Shown: positions 19,679-28,456 of the stretch, in pieces
How the letters are laid out: every line of letters begins with the position of its first letter
Numbering within the stretch: the stretch's first letter is position 1
NCBI RefSeq assembly: GCF_000378125.1
Contig: NZ_KB899241.1
Coordinates: 1,091,652-1,155,651 of the forward strand
Direction: 5' to 3'
Source of the DNA: Rudaea cellulosilytica DSM 22992
Lineage (GTDB): Bacteria; Pseudomonadota; Gammaproteobacteria; Xanthomonadales; Rhodanobacteraceae
DNA length: 64,000 nucleotides
Notes under the pieces: model-generated
Told to the model about the DNA's origin: nothing
The model's database searches: none
What the model saw: only the letters and a program-made list of their open reading frames with translations
Program-made: the position numbers and the translations under genes

Positions 19679-20356
19679 CTAGTGCAGCCAGCGCCCGAGG
19701 CGTTTGCGCCGCGGCTCGTTCTCGGCCGTCGCGCGATGCGGCGAACCGGCGAGCTCCTCGGGCGCCAGCGGCGCATCGATCCAGTAGTGCGCGACCGCGC
19801 CAACCGCCGCAGGCAGCTGCGCGAGGCAATCGTCGTATTCCTGTTCCGAGAGCGGCGCGAAATCCGCATCGGTGGCGAACACGCCTTCCTCGACCGCCAG
19901 CGCCATGATCGGCCCGAGCAGTTCGGTCAGGTGCGAATCCACGCCGAGACGTGACTCCCACAGGCGTGCGCGCAGATCGACGCCGCGCGAAAAGCCCTCG
20001 CACCAGCCCAGCGCAGACAACGCCGTATCGCCGTCGTCAAGCTCGATCTCGCCTAGGATGGGTTCGTAGCTGTCGGCCTCGACCTCGATCTCGACGCTTT
20101 CGGACAGGCGTGCGAGCAATTCGAGCACGCGCCGACCCTCGTCCTCGTCGGCGAAAGGCTCATGCAGGATCTCGGGCAGCCATTCGTCGGGCGACACCTT
20201 GTCCGGACCGATGCCGATCGCGGTGAGCAGGCCATGCACGCCGTCGAGCAGCAAGTGATCCTCGCCCGCGTGCGCACGCAGGAACTGGTCGAGTTCCTCC
20301 AGCTCGCTGTCGTCGAGCTCGGTGGGCCAGTCGGCGTGGTGCGGGAGTTCTTCCAT
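19679..20356 (-). CDS. UPF0149 / YecA-YgfB family protein
   Basis: 225-residue acidic protein matching the UPF0149 family: ELDQFLRAHAGEDHLLLDGVHGLLTAIGIGPDKVSPDEWLPEIL near the N-terminus and LGWCEGFSRGVDLR in the middle. YecA-like members often carry a C-terminal SEC-C zinc motif. This one instead ends in a basic tail (RRKRLGRWLH) without clustered cysteines. Function is unknown. It is transcribed in the same direction as xthA, 50 nt downstream of it. Confidence 0.85.
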   Translation of the reverse strand: MEELPHHADWPTELDDSELEELDQFLRAHAGEDHLLLDGVHGLLTAIGIGPDKVSPDEWLPEILHEPFADEDEGRRVLELLARLSESVEIEVEADSYEPILGEIELDDGDTALSALGWCEGFSRGVDLRARLWESRLGVDSHLTELLGPIMALAVEEGVFATDADFAPLSEQEYDDCLAQLPAAVGAVAHYWIDAPLAPEELAGSPHRATAENEPRRKRLGRWLH

Positions 20357-20406
20357 GGCGGAATTTTACCACCACAGGCCGGCGTACTCGCGCGCAGCCG
20401 CAGCGT

Positions 20407-21171
20407 TCAATCCAGCTCCAGCAACACCGGCGTGTGATCGGAGGGCCGCTCCCAGGTGCGCGGCACGCGGTCGATGCTCGCGGCACGGCAGCGCGCGCGC
20501 AACGCCTCGCCGGCAAGGACGAGGTCGATGCGCATGCCGAGGTTGCGGCGGAAACCGGCCTGGCGGTAGTCCCACCAGGAATACTGCCCGGCCTCGTCGT
20601 TGAACAGGCGGAACGTGTCGTGCAGGCCGAGGTCGACGATCGCCTTGAGCGCGTCGCGCTCCGGCGTCGAGCAGAGGATCTGCTCCTTCCAGGCGACCGG
20701 GTCGTAAATATCGCGGTCGTCCGGCGTGATGTTGAAGTCGCCAAGCACGACGAGATTCGGATGCCGCCGGATCTCCTCAGCGAGGAACGCGCGCACCTTG
20801 GCCAGCCAGTCGAGCTTGTACGCATATTTTTCCGTGCCGACGTCCTGGCCGTTGACTACGTAGAGATCGGCGATGCGCAGATCGCCAACGCTGGCGACCA
20901 GGATGCGCCGTTGCGGATCGTCGAGGCCCGGAAGGTCGGTGACGACGTCGCGCGGTTCCTCGCGCGCGAGGATCGCCACGCCGTTGTAGGTCTTCTGCCC
21001 GGAGAACGCGACGTGATAGCCCATGGCTTCGATCGCCTCGCGCGGAAACTTGGCGTCCTCCATCTTCGTTTCCTGCAGCGCGACGACGTCGGGCTGCGCC
21101 TCGCTCAGCCATGTCGTCAGATGCGGCAGGCGCACGTTGAGCGAATTGACGTTCCAGCTCGCAATTTTCAT
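20407..21171 (-). CDS. xthA: Exodeoxyribonuclease III
   Basis: AP endonuclease and 3'-5' exonuclease of base-excision repair, 254 residues. The exonuclease-endonuclease-phosphatase fold is seen as MKIASWNVNSLNVR, the metal-binding Glu in ALQETK, VLGDFN (Asp and Asn of the active site) and the C-terminal SDHTPVLLEL with the catalytic Asp-His pair. Length fits the family. It lies 30 nt downstream of the glycosyltransferase gene, in the same direction. Confidence 0.95.
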   Translation of the reverse strand: MKIASWNVNSLNVRLPHLTTWLSEAQPDVVALQETKMEDAKFPREAIEAMGYHVAFSGQKTYNGVAILAREEPRDVVTDLPGLDDPQRRILVASVGDLRIADLYVVNGQDVGTEKYAYKLDWLAKVRAFLAEEIRRHPNLVVLGDFNITPDDRDIYDPVAWKEQILCSTPERDALKAIVDLGLHDTFRLFNDEAGQYSWWDYRQAGFRRNLGMRIDLVLAGEALRARCRAASIDRVPRTWERPSDHTPVLLELD

Positions 21172-21201
21172 CGCAGCGCATTCCGCAGGACGGGACGTCG
21201 A

Positions 21202-22125
21202 TTATGCCTCACCCGCAGCGACAGCCTTCTGCCAAAGCGCGAGGCCGTGTTCGGCCGAGATACGTGTCGCGGCGAGCGCCTCGTTCGGCAGCGTGCCGAA
21301 ATAGAACGGCCGGCGCGGCACGCGCGCAAACGGTTTGCCGCGGATGCGCACGTATTCGTCGTGGAATTCCTTCCACGGATGCGCGGCTTTCGTCGCATTG
21401 CTGGCGACACCGCCGTGAAACTGGTGGAAGCTGCCTTCGCCGAGCAGCATCACATAGTCGCCGTGCTCGCGCGCGAGCGCGCGCTGGAAGAAATCCAGGG
21501 CGACGAGGCCGCCGCCGCGCGCGACGAAACGCTCGTCAAATCCACCCAAGGCGAGATATTCATCCTTGCTTATGCCGAAGCAACCCGCCTCGAACGCACA
21601 ACCAAACCAGCCCATGCCCGGATCGGCAAATGCACCCGCGATCGTGTACAGGCGATAGCCGTTGTCGCGCCAAGCGCTGCGCGCGAGCAAACCGTCCTCG
21701 ACTTGCTGGTTGTAACCTTCGACCACCGATTCGTTTTGTTGCTTCGGACCGAGATGGAACGACACGCTCGCGACGAACGGCGCGGCGAATTGCACGAACG
21801 CACGCTGCGCCAGCGCGTAGATGCCGGGCGACAGGATATGCGCGCCATCGATGATCACTAGCAGATGATCGCCGCGCGCCTCGCGGCAAGCTGCGTTGAT
21901 CGCAGCCGCGGGCGATACCGACTTCGTTTCGATGAACCGATATTGAAACTCCGGACCGAACGCACACACATCGGCTTCTTCGAGCGGCTGGCTTGAACCG
22001 TGGTCGAGCGCAATCACCTCGAACTCGATCGCGCCCGTATCGCGCTGGTACGCCCGCGTCAGCGAATGCAGCGTGTTCATCGCCTCGCGGCGATTGTTGT
22101 AGAAGTTGACGACGACCGAAAGCAT
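21202..22125 (-). CDS. Family 2 glycosyltransferase
   Basis: 307-residue GT-A-fold transferase beginning MLSVVVNFYNNRREAMNTLHSL, the typical nucleotide-binding start of GT2 enzymes. It continues with SVSPAAAINAACREARGDHLLVIIDGAHILSPG, where DGA stands at the DxD position. GGFDERFVARGGGLVALDFFQRA contains the acceptor-side acidic residue. The ATG at 22125 is chosen; the frame extends another 570 nt but overlaps prlC with low-complexity antisense sequence. It is 10 nt downstream of prlC. Donor and acceptor cannot be deduced. Confidence 0.85.
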   Translation of the reverse strand: MLSVVVNFYNNRREAMNTLHSLTRAYQRDTGAIEFEVIALDHGSSQPLEEADVCAFGPEFQYRFIETKSVSPAAAINAACREARGDHLLVIIDGAHILSPGIYALAQRAFVQFAAPFVASVSFHLGPKQQNESVVEGYNQQVEDGLLARSAWRDNGYRLYTIAGAFADPGMGWFGCAFEAGCFGISKDEYLALGGFDERFVARGGGLVALDFFQRALAREHGDYVMLLGEGSFHQFHGGVASNATKAAHPWKEFHDEYVRIRGKPFARVPRRPFYFGTLPNEALAATRISAEHGLALWQKAVAAGEA

Positions 22126-22135
22126 CGACGCCCGT

Positions 22136-24178
22136 CTATGCGGCCAGACCGTAGCTGCGCAGCAGCGCTTCGGGCTCCGGCTCGCGCCCGCGAAATTCGA
22201 CAAAGCTCTCCAGCGCCGGACGCGAGCCGCCGACCGCGAGCACGCTGCGGCGAAACGCATCGCCCGCAGCGCGGTCGAACACGCCGGCTTCCTCGAAGCG
22301 CGAGAATGCGTCTGCCGAAAGCAGCTCGGCCCAGAGATAGCTGTAGTAGCCCGCCGCGTAGCCGCCAGCGAAGATATGGCCGAACGCGTGCGGCATACGC
22401 TGCCACGTTGGCGGCACCACGACGGCGACTTCGTCGCGCACTTCGCGCAGGATCTCCATCGCGCGCGCTCCGCGCGCGGGATCGAATTCCAGATGCAGAC
22501 GGAAATCGAACAGACCGAACTCGAGCTGACGCACGAGGAACAGGCCGGCGTGATAATGGCGCGCGGCGAGCATGCGCTGGAACAATTCGTCCGGCAATGG
22601 CTCGCCCGTCTTCCAATGCTTGGCGAACAAGGCGAGTCCTTCGCGCTGCCAGGCGAAGTTCTCCATGAACTGGCTCGGCAACTCGACCGCATCCCACTCG
22701 ACCCCGTCGATGCCGGCGACGCTCGGCAGGTCGATCTCGGTCAGCATGTGGTGCAGGCCGTGGCCGGTCTCGTGGAACAACGTGACCACGTCGTCGTGGG
22801 TCAGCAGCGACGGCATGTCCTTGGTCGGCGGTGCGAAATTGCAGGTTAGGTAGGCGATCGGCAAATGCGTTTCACCAGCGCTCGCGTAGCGCGAGCGACA
22901 GGTATCCATCCATGCGCCGCCGCGCTTGCCCGAGCGCGCATAGAGGTCGAAGTAGGCGCCTGCGATCGTCTTGCCCTGCGCATCGACGACGTCGTAGTAG
23001 CGCACGTCGGCATGCCAGACCTCGACATCTCGACGTGCGCGGAAGCTGACTCCAAACACGCGCTCGACGATCGCGAACAGGCCGGCGATCGCCGCCTCGG
23101 CCGGAAAGTACGGTTTGAGTTCCTCTTCGCTGAGCGCGTATTTCTTCACGCGCAGTTTTTCCGCGGCGTAGGCGACGTCCCACGGTTGCAGCTCGGCGAT
23201 GCCCAACTCGGCGCGGGCAAAGTCCGCAAGCTCGGCCAGTTCGCGCTGCGCGACCGGTTTCGCGCGCGCGGCGAGATCGCGCAGGAAGGCGAGCACGCGC
23301 TCGGGCGTACCGGCCATCTTGGTCGCGAGCGAATCCTCGGCAGCATTGTTGAAGCCGATCAGCTGCGCACCTTCGTGGCGCAGCGCCATGATCTGCTCGA
23401 TGCGCTGCGAGTTGTCGAACTGGCCGGCGTTCGGACCTTGATCCGAAGCGCGTGTCTGGTAGGCCGCATAGACGCGCTCGCGCAGACCGCGATCGTCAGC
23501 ATAAGTCAGCACCGCGGTGACGCTGGGCTGCTTGAGCGTGACCAGCCATCCCTCCTGTTCGGCTTCCTCCGCGTATTGCTTGAGCAGCGCGCGCTCGGCT
23601 TCGGGCAGTCCGCAAAGCTGCGTCTCGACGATCTTTTCCGACCACGCCTCGGTCGCGTCGAGCACGGCGTTCTCGAACTCGTTCGACAGCTTCGACAATT
23701 GATTCGCAATCTCCTTGAAGCGCGAGCGCGCCGGTTCTTCGAGCGCAACGCCGGACATGCGGAAGTCGCGCAGCGCGTGCTCGACCAAGGTGTGCGCCGG
23801 ACGCGGCAGGTTCGCAAAGTCCGCGCGCTCGGCAACGGCCTTCACCGCGGCATAGAGCGCGCGATTTTGGCCGAGTTCGCTGGAAAATTCGGTGATCTTT
23901 TCCAGAGCCGCCGAATACGCTTCGCGCAGCGCCGGCGAATCGGCCACGGCGTGCAGGTGCGACACCGGCGACCAGGCGCGCTCGACGCGCATCTCGAGCG
24001 TCTCCTGCGGCAACATCGTGTTGGCGAAATCGCGCGGCGCCGAGCCCGAGGTCAGTAGGTCGATTTCGCGCTGGTAGTCCGCGAGTACCGCGTCGATCGC
24101 GGGCGCGACGTGTTCGGGCTTGATCGCGATGAATGCGGGCAGGGCAGAATCGGTGAGCAGAGGGTTGGTTTCGGTCAT
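22136..24178 (-). CDS. prlC: Oligopeptidase A (M3 metallopeptidase)
   Basis: Cytosolic zinc metallopeptidase that degrades oligopeptides, including cleaved signal peptides. Its 680 residues match the family. The zinc motif is HETGHGLHHML (HExxH), followed by GVEWDAVELPSQFMENF with the third ligand Glu. The N-terminal (MTETNPLLTDSALPAFIAIKPEHVAPAID) and C-terminal (FEEAGVFDRAAGDAFRRSVLAVGGSRPALESFVEFRGREPEPEALLRSYGL) segments are typical. It probably forms an operon with the glycosyltransferase and xthA. Confidence 0.97.
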   Translation of the reverse strand: MTETNPLLTDSALPAFIAIKPEHVAPAIDAVLADYQREIDLLTSGSAPRDFANTMLPQETLEMRVERAWSPVSHLHAVADSPALREAYSAALEKITEFSSELGQNRALYAAVKAVAERADFANLPRPAHTLVEHALRDFRMSGVALEEPARSRFKEIANQLSKLSNEFENAVLDATEAWSEKIVETQLCGLPEAERALLKQYAEEAEQEGWLVTLKQPSVTAVLTYADDRGLRERVYAAYQTRASDQGPNAGQFDNSQRIEQIMALRHEGAQLIGFNNAAEDSLATKMAGTPERVLAFLRDLAARAKPVAQRELAELADFARAELGIAELQPWDVAYAAEKLRVKKYALSEEELKPYFPAEAAIAGLFAIVERVFGVSFRARRDVEVWHADVRYYDVVDAQGKTIAGAYFDLYARSGKRGGAWMDTCRSRYASAGETHLPIAYLTCNFAPPTKDMPSLLTHDDVVTLFHETGHGLHHMLTEIDLPSVAGIDGVEWDAVELPSQFMENFAWQREGLALFAKHWKTGEPLPDELFQRMLAARHYHAGLFLVRQLEFGLFDFRLHLEFDPARGARAMEILREVRDEVAVVVPPTWQRMPHAFGHIFAGGYAAGYYSYLWAELLSADAFSRFEEAGVFDRAAGDAFRRSVLAVGGSRPALESFVEFRGREPEPEALLRSYGLAA

Positions 24179-24313
24179 TGCGGGACAGGTTCTTTGTGCG
24201 AGGTCTTTTGCTCTTCATTGCGGCAGGTTTGCAGCCGGAATGACAAGCGGGAAACATGCAACGTGAAGCGTTGTTTCAGGAAAATCAAGTCACCACGGCG
24301 TTAGCATAAACGA

Positions 24314-26086
24314 ATGGGCAACACCGATCCGGCAGTTCCGTCCGTTGACTTGCAGGCATTCCTGCGCGGCATCGACCTGTTTGCTCCGCTGGGCGCCGCG
24401 GGTATAGCCGAACTCGCCGGCGAGCTGGAAATACGCACGTTGCCGGGCGGTGCGGTCCTGTTCGATCAGGGCGACGCGGCTGATGCGCTGTACATCGTGC
24501 GCAGCGGCGGCCTGGCGGCATATCGGCGCGACGCCGAGGCCGCGTTGACTCTGCTTGGCATGATCGGCAGCGGCGAGGTAGCCGGCGAGATCAGCCTGAT
24601 TGCGCGCACTGCACGCACCTCGCTGGTGCGCGCGTTGCGCGACAGCATCGTCCTGCGCCTGTCGGCCGATGCCTTCCATCGCCTCGTCGGGAAGTATCCG
24701 CAGGCGATGCTGCACACGGTCGGCGTCACCGCCCGGCATCTGCTCGAACGGCCCGGGCAAGTGCACTACTCGACGCCGCGCACGTTTGCGATCCTGGCCC
24801 ACGATGCCGGCGTCGACGCGCAAGGTTTTGCCCGCGATCTTGCCGCGGCATTGTCGCGTTATGGTTCATGCGCGCTGATCGATGCGACTGCTGCGCGCAG
24901 GCGCGATGTCGCCTGGCTGCATGAAATCGAAGCCACGCATCGCTACGTGCTGCTGCTCGGCGATGCGGGGCAAACGGCTTGGCGCGAGCAGTGTGCACGT
25001 CAGGCCGACGCATTCCTGCTGCCGGTCAACGCCGCAGATACGGCGAGCGCGTGGCCCGAAGTCGCCTTCATCAACGCCGAGCGCGTGGCGCTGCGTACGC
25101 GCCATCTCGTGCTCCTGCATCAGGGCGACATCGGCCTCGGCCGTGCGGCTGCCTGGCTGGCTCAGTTGCGCGGTGCGCGCCACCATCACGTGCGTGGCGG
25201 CAGCGCGGTCGCCGACACCGAGCGCATCGCGCGCCTGCTGATCGGGCGCAGCATGGGCCTGGTTCTGTCCGGTGGCGGCGCGCGCGGTTTCGCCCAGATC
25301 GGCATCGTCCACGCGTTGCGCGAAGGCGGCCAACAGATCGATTGCGTCGGCGGCACCTCGATCGGCGCAATCATCGGCGCTGGTGTGGCGTTGGACTGGT
25401 CGGGCGAGGAAATGTTCTACAACTACCGGCGCGCCTTTGTCGAAGGCCGGCCGCTGCGCGACTACACTTTTCCATTCGTATCCCTGACCCGCGGCCGTCG
25501 CGTCGCGCGCCTGCTGCGCGAAGCGTTCGGCGAGCGCGATGTCACCGACCTGCCGCTACCGTTTTACGCGGTCACCGCGAACCTGACCGCTGGCGCGGCG
25601 CAGGTGCATCAAGCCGGGCCGCTCTGGCTGTGGCTGCGCGCGGCGAGCGCGATTCCCGGGGTGCTGCCGCCGGTGTTCCATCGCGGCGAGGTATATGTCG
25701 ACGGTGCAGTGATCAACAATCTGCCGGTCGATCCGATGCGCGCAATGCAGGTCGGCGACGTCATCGGCATCGACATCGGCGCCGATGACGTGTTGCGCGC
25801 GCAGGTCGAGGAATTCGCCTTGCCCTCGGCGTTGCGGCTCGCCTGGCAACGCCTGCATCGACGCGGCCTGCGACCGGGCATCCTCAACATCCTCCTGCGC
25901 GCAGGCATGGTCAATTCGGAAGCCGCTAGCGCGGCGCGGCGCGCACAGACGAGCCTGCTGCTGGCCCCGCCGATGCACGACATCGGCCTGCTCGACTGGG
26001 ACGAATATGAGCGCGCGATCGCCGCCGGCTACCGCTATGCGCGTGAAGTACTCGGACGCGGCGCCAAGCCGCGCAGCCTGCCGTGA
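24314..26086 (+). CDS. Patatin-like phospholipase with cyclic-nucleotide-binding domain
   Basis: 590 residues, NTE-like architecture. The N-terminal Crp/cNMP-binding domain (about 15-130) has LPGGAVLFDQGDAADALYIVRSG and GEVAGEISLIARTARTS. A linker of about 180 residues follows. The patatin domain has the oxyanion motif SGGGARGF (about 318), GGTSIGA (about 345, nucleophile Ser) and VDGAVINN (about 462, catalytic Asp). It is likely a lysophospholipase at the membrane face, regulated by a nucleotide. It is convergent with the kinase gene; the hairpin at 26161-26182 separates them. Confidence 0.92.
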   Translation: MGNTDPAVPSVDLQAFLRGIDLFAPLGAAGIAELAGELEIRTLPGGAVLFDQGDAADALYIVRSGGLAAYRRDAEAALTLLGMIGSGEVAGEISLIARTARTSLVRALRDSIVLRLSADAFHRLVGKYPQAMLHTVGVTARHLLERPGQVHYSTPRTFAILAHDAGVDAQGFARDLAAALSRYGSCALIDATAARRRDVAWLHEIEATHRYVLLLGDAGQTAWREQCARQADAFLLPVNAADTASAWPEVAFINAERVALRTRHLVLLHQGDIGLGRAAAWLAQLRGARHHHVRGGSAVADTERIARLLIGRSMGLVLSGGGARGFAQIGIVHALREGGQQIDCVGGTSIGAIIGAGVALDWSGEEMFYNYRRAFVEGRPLRDYTFPFVSLTRGRRVARLLREAFGERDVTDLPLPFYAVTANLTAGAAQVHQAGPLWLWLRAASAIPGVLPPVFHRGEVYVDGAVINNLPVDPMRAMQVGDVIGIDIGADDVLRAQVEEFALPSALRLAWQRLHRRGLRPGILNILLRAGMVNSEAASAARRAQTSLLLAPPMHDIGLLDWDEYERAIAAGYRYAREVLGRGAKPRSLP

Positions 26087-26160
26087 CGGCAAATCGGCAT
26101 GCACTTTGTCATAACTCTCGGCCCATCGGCTTGGCGGATACGAGTCTGATCGTGTTCGAA

Positions 26161-26182
26161 AGGCGCCGGCGAACCGGCGCCT
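26161..26182. terminator. Hairpin terminator between patatin and kinase genes
   Basis: A 9-bp perfect stem AGGCGCCGG with a CGAA loop lies between two convergent stops. On the minus strand it is followed by TTTC, so it probably serves mainly the kinase gene; the plus-strand side lacks a T-run. Confidence 0.6.
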
Positions 26183-26197
26183 GATCCGATCGGCAGA

Positions 26198-28249
26198 TCA
26201 GTAGCGGGTGGAACCAGGGCGGTACTCGCGCAGCCGCGACTCGATCTTCGGCGCCATTTCCTGCACTGCTTCCTCGGCTTGTCCCTTCGCGGCAAGACCG
26301 GTATAGACGATCGATTCGCTGAAGCCACTCAGCTCGCGGCCGCTTTTCATTTCGAACACGTTTACGTTGAGCACGGCGGTCGTTGCCGTGTTGGCCTGAC
26401 CGTAAGCCGAGACATCCATCTGCCCGGTAGGCTCGGCGGCGACGGCGACGAGTGCGTCGACACGGCCGCGGGCGCTGGCGCGCGAGGCGACCATTTCGAC
26501 GACATAGCCTTGCTGCATCAATTGCGCCTTTAGCATGCGCGCGGCGGGTTCCGCGGCGCGCCGATCGCCGCTGAAGGTAATACCTATCGTGGGAATGTGC
26601 GGCTTCGGTGGCGCCACGGGCGGTGGTGGCGGCGTTACCTTGGCGATCTGTGCGGCAGTCGGTGGCACGGGCGGCGTTTGCGGTTCGACCGCAGTGGTCG
26701 TTGCACCGGCAGCGGTGGACGTAGTTGAAGTCGCCGGCGCCCCCGCCGAGGCATTGCCGCCAGTCAGTTCAGCCAGCGAGGCGCCGCCTGCGGTTGTTGC
26801 CGCAGAGGTGGAATTTGTCGCATTTGCCTCTTTTGCCGCATTTTCCACATTTGCGGATGCCGCTGTGGTGGAGGCCGTGGCCGGCGCTGTCGCCGCTTGC
26901 GAGTCGATTGGCGTCGTCGTCGTGGCGACAGTCGCCGCCGCGGGCGCGGTTGCCGCAGCTGCGGCAGGCACCGTGCTCGGCGGGGTTGCCGTCGCAACCT
27001 GTGCCGGCAGCGTCGTGACTTGCGCCGTTGCGGCCGACGAGGTTGAGCCGGCCAGACTCGACGGCAGCCATTGCTTCACGAAGCCGAGCTGGTCGCGGTA
27101 GGCCCAGGCACCGCCGCCGAGGCCGAGCAGCAGCAGCGCGGCGATCGCAAGCGGCAGCGCAGGCGAACTGGAGGACTTCTTCTTCGCAGAGGCGGCCTGG
27201 CGCTCAAGCAGCGATTGATGCGCGCCGTCCGGCAGCGTGACCGCCGGCAGCGTCGCCTGCGCACGCGGCGGCGTGGCCACGGATGCCGGTGCGGGCGTCA
27301 CGTTCGGCAGCGGGCGCGGTGTCGGCGGTGTGTTCGGCAATGCGCTCTGGCCGGAGACCGGAGTCTTCATGCCGACCACGGTCGCCGCGGCCGGCGAGGG
27401 CTGGGTGCGCAGTTGTAGTGTCGCTCCGTTGGCGAGCAGCGGATTGCGGGCGAGGTCGGCAGCGAGGTCCTGGCAGCTCTGGTAACGGTCGGCCGGTTCC
27501 TTGGCGATCATGCGCGACAGGATGCGCGAGAGTTCCGGATCGACGTCGGCGTTGAGCGCACGCACGTCCGGGATCTCGGCCTTAACCACTTCGAGCATGA
27601 GGCCGAGCGGTGATTCGTCGGTGAACGGCATGCGCCCGGCGAGCATCTCGAACAGCACGATACCGAGCGAGAAAATATCCGAACGTTGGTCGACGATCTT
27701 GCCGAGACAGACCTCGGGCGAGAGGTAGCCCGGCGTGCCGACGAACTCGCCGGTCGAGGTCAGTTTCTTCGAGATGTCGGCGCTCGACAAGGCGATGCCG
27801 AAGTCGGCGATCTTCACGTTGCCACGGCTGTCGATCATGATGTTGCCGGGCTTGATGTCGCGGTGGATCACGCCGCGGTCGTGCGCGGTGGCGAGGCCGA
27901 GTGCGGTCTGGTAGATCACCTTCGCGGCCTGATCGGGCTTGAGCTGGTGCTCGCGCTTGAGCAAGGAACTCAAGGATTCGCCGTCGACGAATTCCATGAC
28001 GAAGAACGTCTGCCCCTCGTCCTCGCCGATGAAATAGATCTGGATGATGTGCGGATCGTTGAGCGCGGCCATGCTGCGCGCCTCGCGCAGGAAGCGCTCC
28101 TTGATCCCCGGATCGTGCGCGAGCGAATCGGCGAGGACCTTGATCGCGACGTAACGATGCAGCGACGCCTCGAAACCCTTGTAGACCACACCCATGCCGC
28201 CGCGGCCGAGTTCGGCGACCAGATCGTAGTGCCCCAGTTGCTGCTTCAT
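26198..28249 (-). CDS. Membrane-anchored Ser/Thr protein kinase
   Basis: 683-residue Hanks-type kinase. The start is ATG 28249 behind GGAGGGG; an upstream extension of 56 codons is unconserved. Kinase domain at about 8-265: Gly-rich loop GRGGMGVVY (15-23), Lys37 in AIKVL, HRDIKPGN (129-136), DFG (149-151) and GTPGYLSPE (171-179). A Pro/Ala linker leads to one transmembrane helix (about 366-384). A long Ala/Thr low-complexity stretch follows, then a ~110-residue C-terminal domain (GITFSGDRRAAEPAARMLKAQL...) of unknown type. The topology puts the kinase inside and the C-terminal domain in the periplasm, as for PknB-like sensors. Confidence 0.93.
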   Translation of the reverse strand: MKQQLGHYDLVAELGRGGMGVVYKGFEASLHRYVAIKVLADSLAHDPGIKERFLREARSMAALNDPHIIQIYFIGEDEGQTFFVMEFVDGESLSSLLKREHQLKPDQAAKVIYQTALGLATAHDRGVIHRDIKPGNIMIDSRGNVKIADFGIALSSADISKKLTSTGEFVGTPGYLSPEVCLGKIVDQRSDIFSLGIVLFEMLAGRMPFTDESPLGLMLEVVKAEIPDVRALNADVDPELSRILSRMIAKEPADRYQSCQDLAADLARNPLLANGATLQLRTQPSPAAATVVGMKTPVSGQSALPNTPPTPRPLPNVTPAPASVATPPRAQATLPAVTLPDGAHQSLLERQAASAKKKSSSSPALPLAIAALLLLGLGGGAWAYRDQLGFVKQWLPSSLAGSTSSAATAQVTTLPAQVATATPPSTVPAAAAATAPAAATVATTTTPIDSQAATAPATASTTAASANVENAAKEANATNSTSAATTAGGASLAELTGGNASAGAPATSTTSTAAGATTTAVEPQTPPVPPTAAQIAKVTPPPPPVAPPKPHIPTIGITFSGDRRAAEPAARMLKAQLMQQGYVVEMVASRASARGRVDALVAVAAEPTGQMDVSAYGQANTATTAVLNVNVFEMKSGRELSGFSESIVYTGLAAKGQAEEAVQEMAPKIESRLREYRPGSTRY

Positions 28250-28456
28250 GACCCCTCCAAGGCGCGTGGCGCCTGATTCAGAACGAGAGCGTTCCAGTGC
28301 GAAAAAGTCTAGCACTGCACATTCCACGCGTCCGCGTTGCGATTGGCGGGAACGACCGTGCAGAATCGACGCCACATCTGCGCATTGGATCACATTTCCA
28401 TCCAGGTTACGGGGCAATTGTTCCCGTCACAAAGCGCCCCTAGACTTCCCGCCCTT

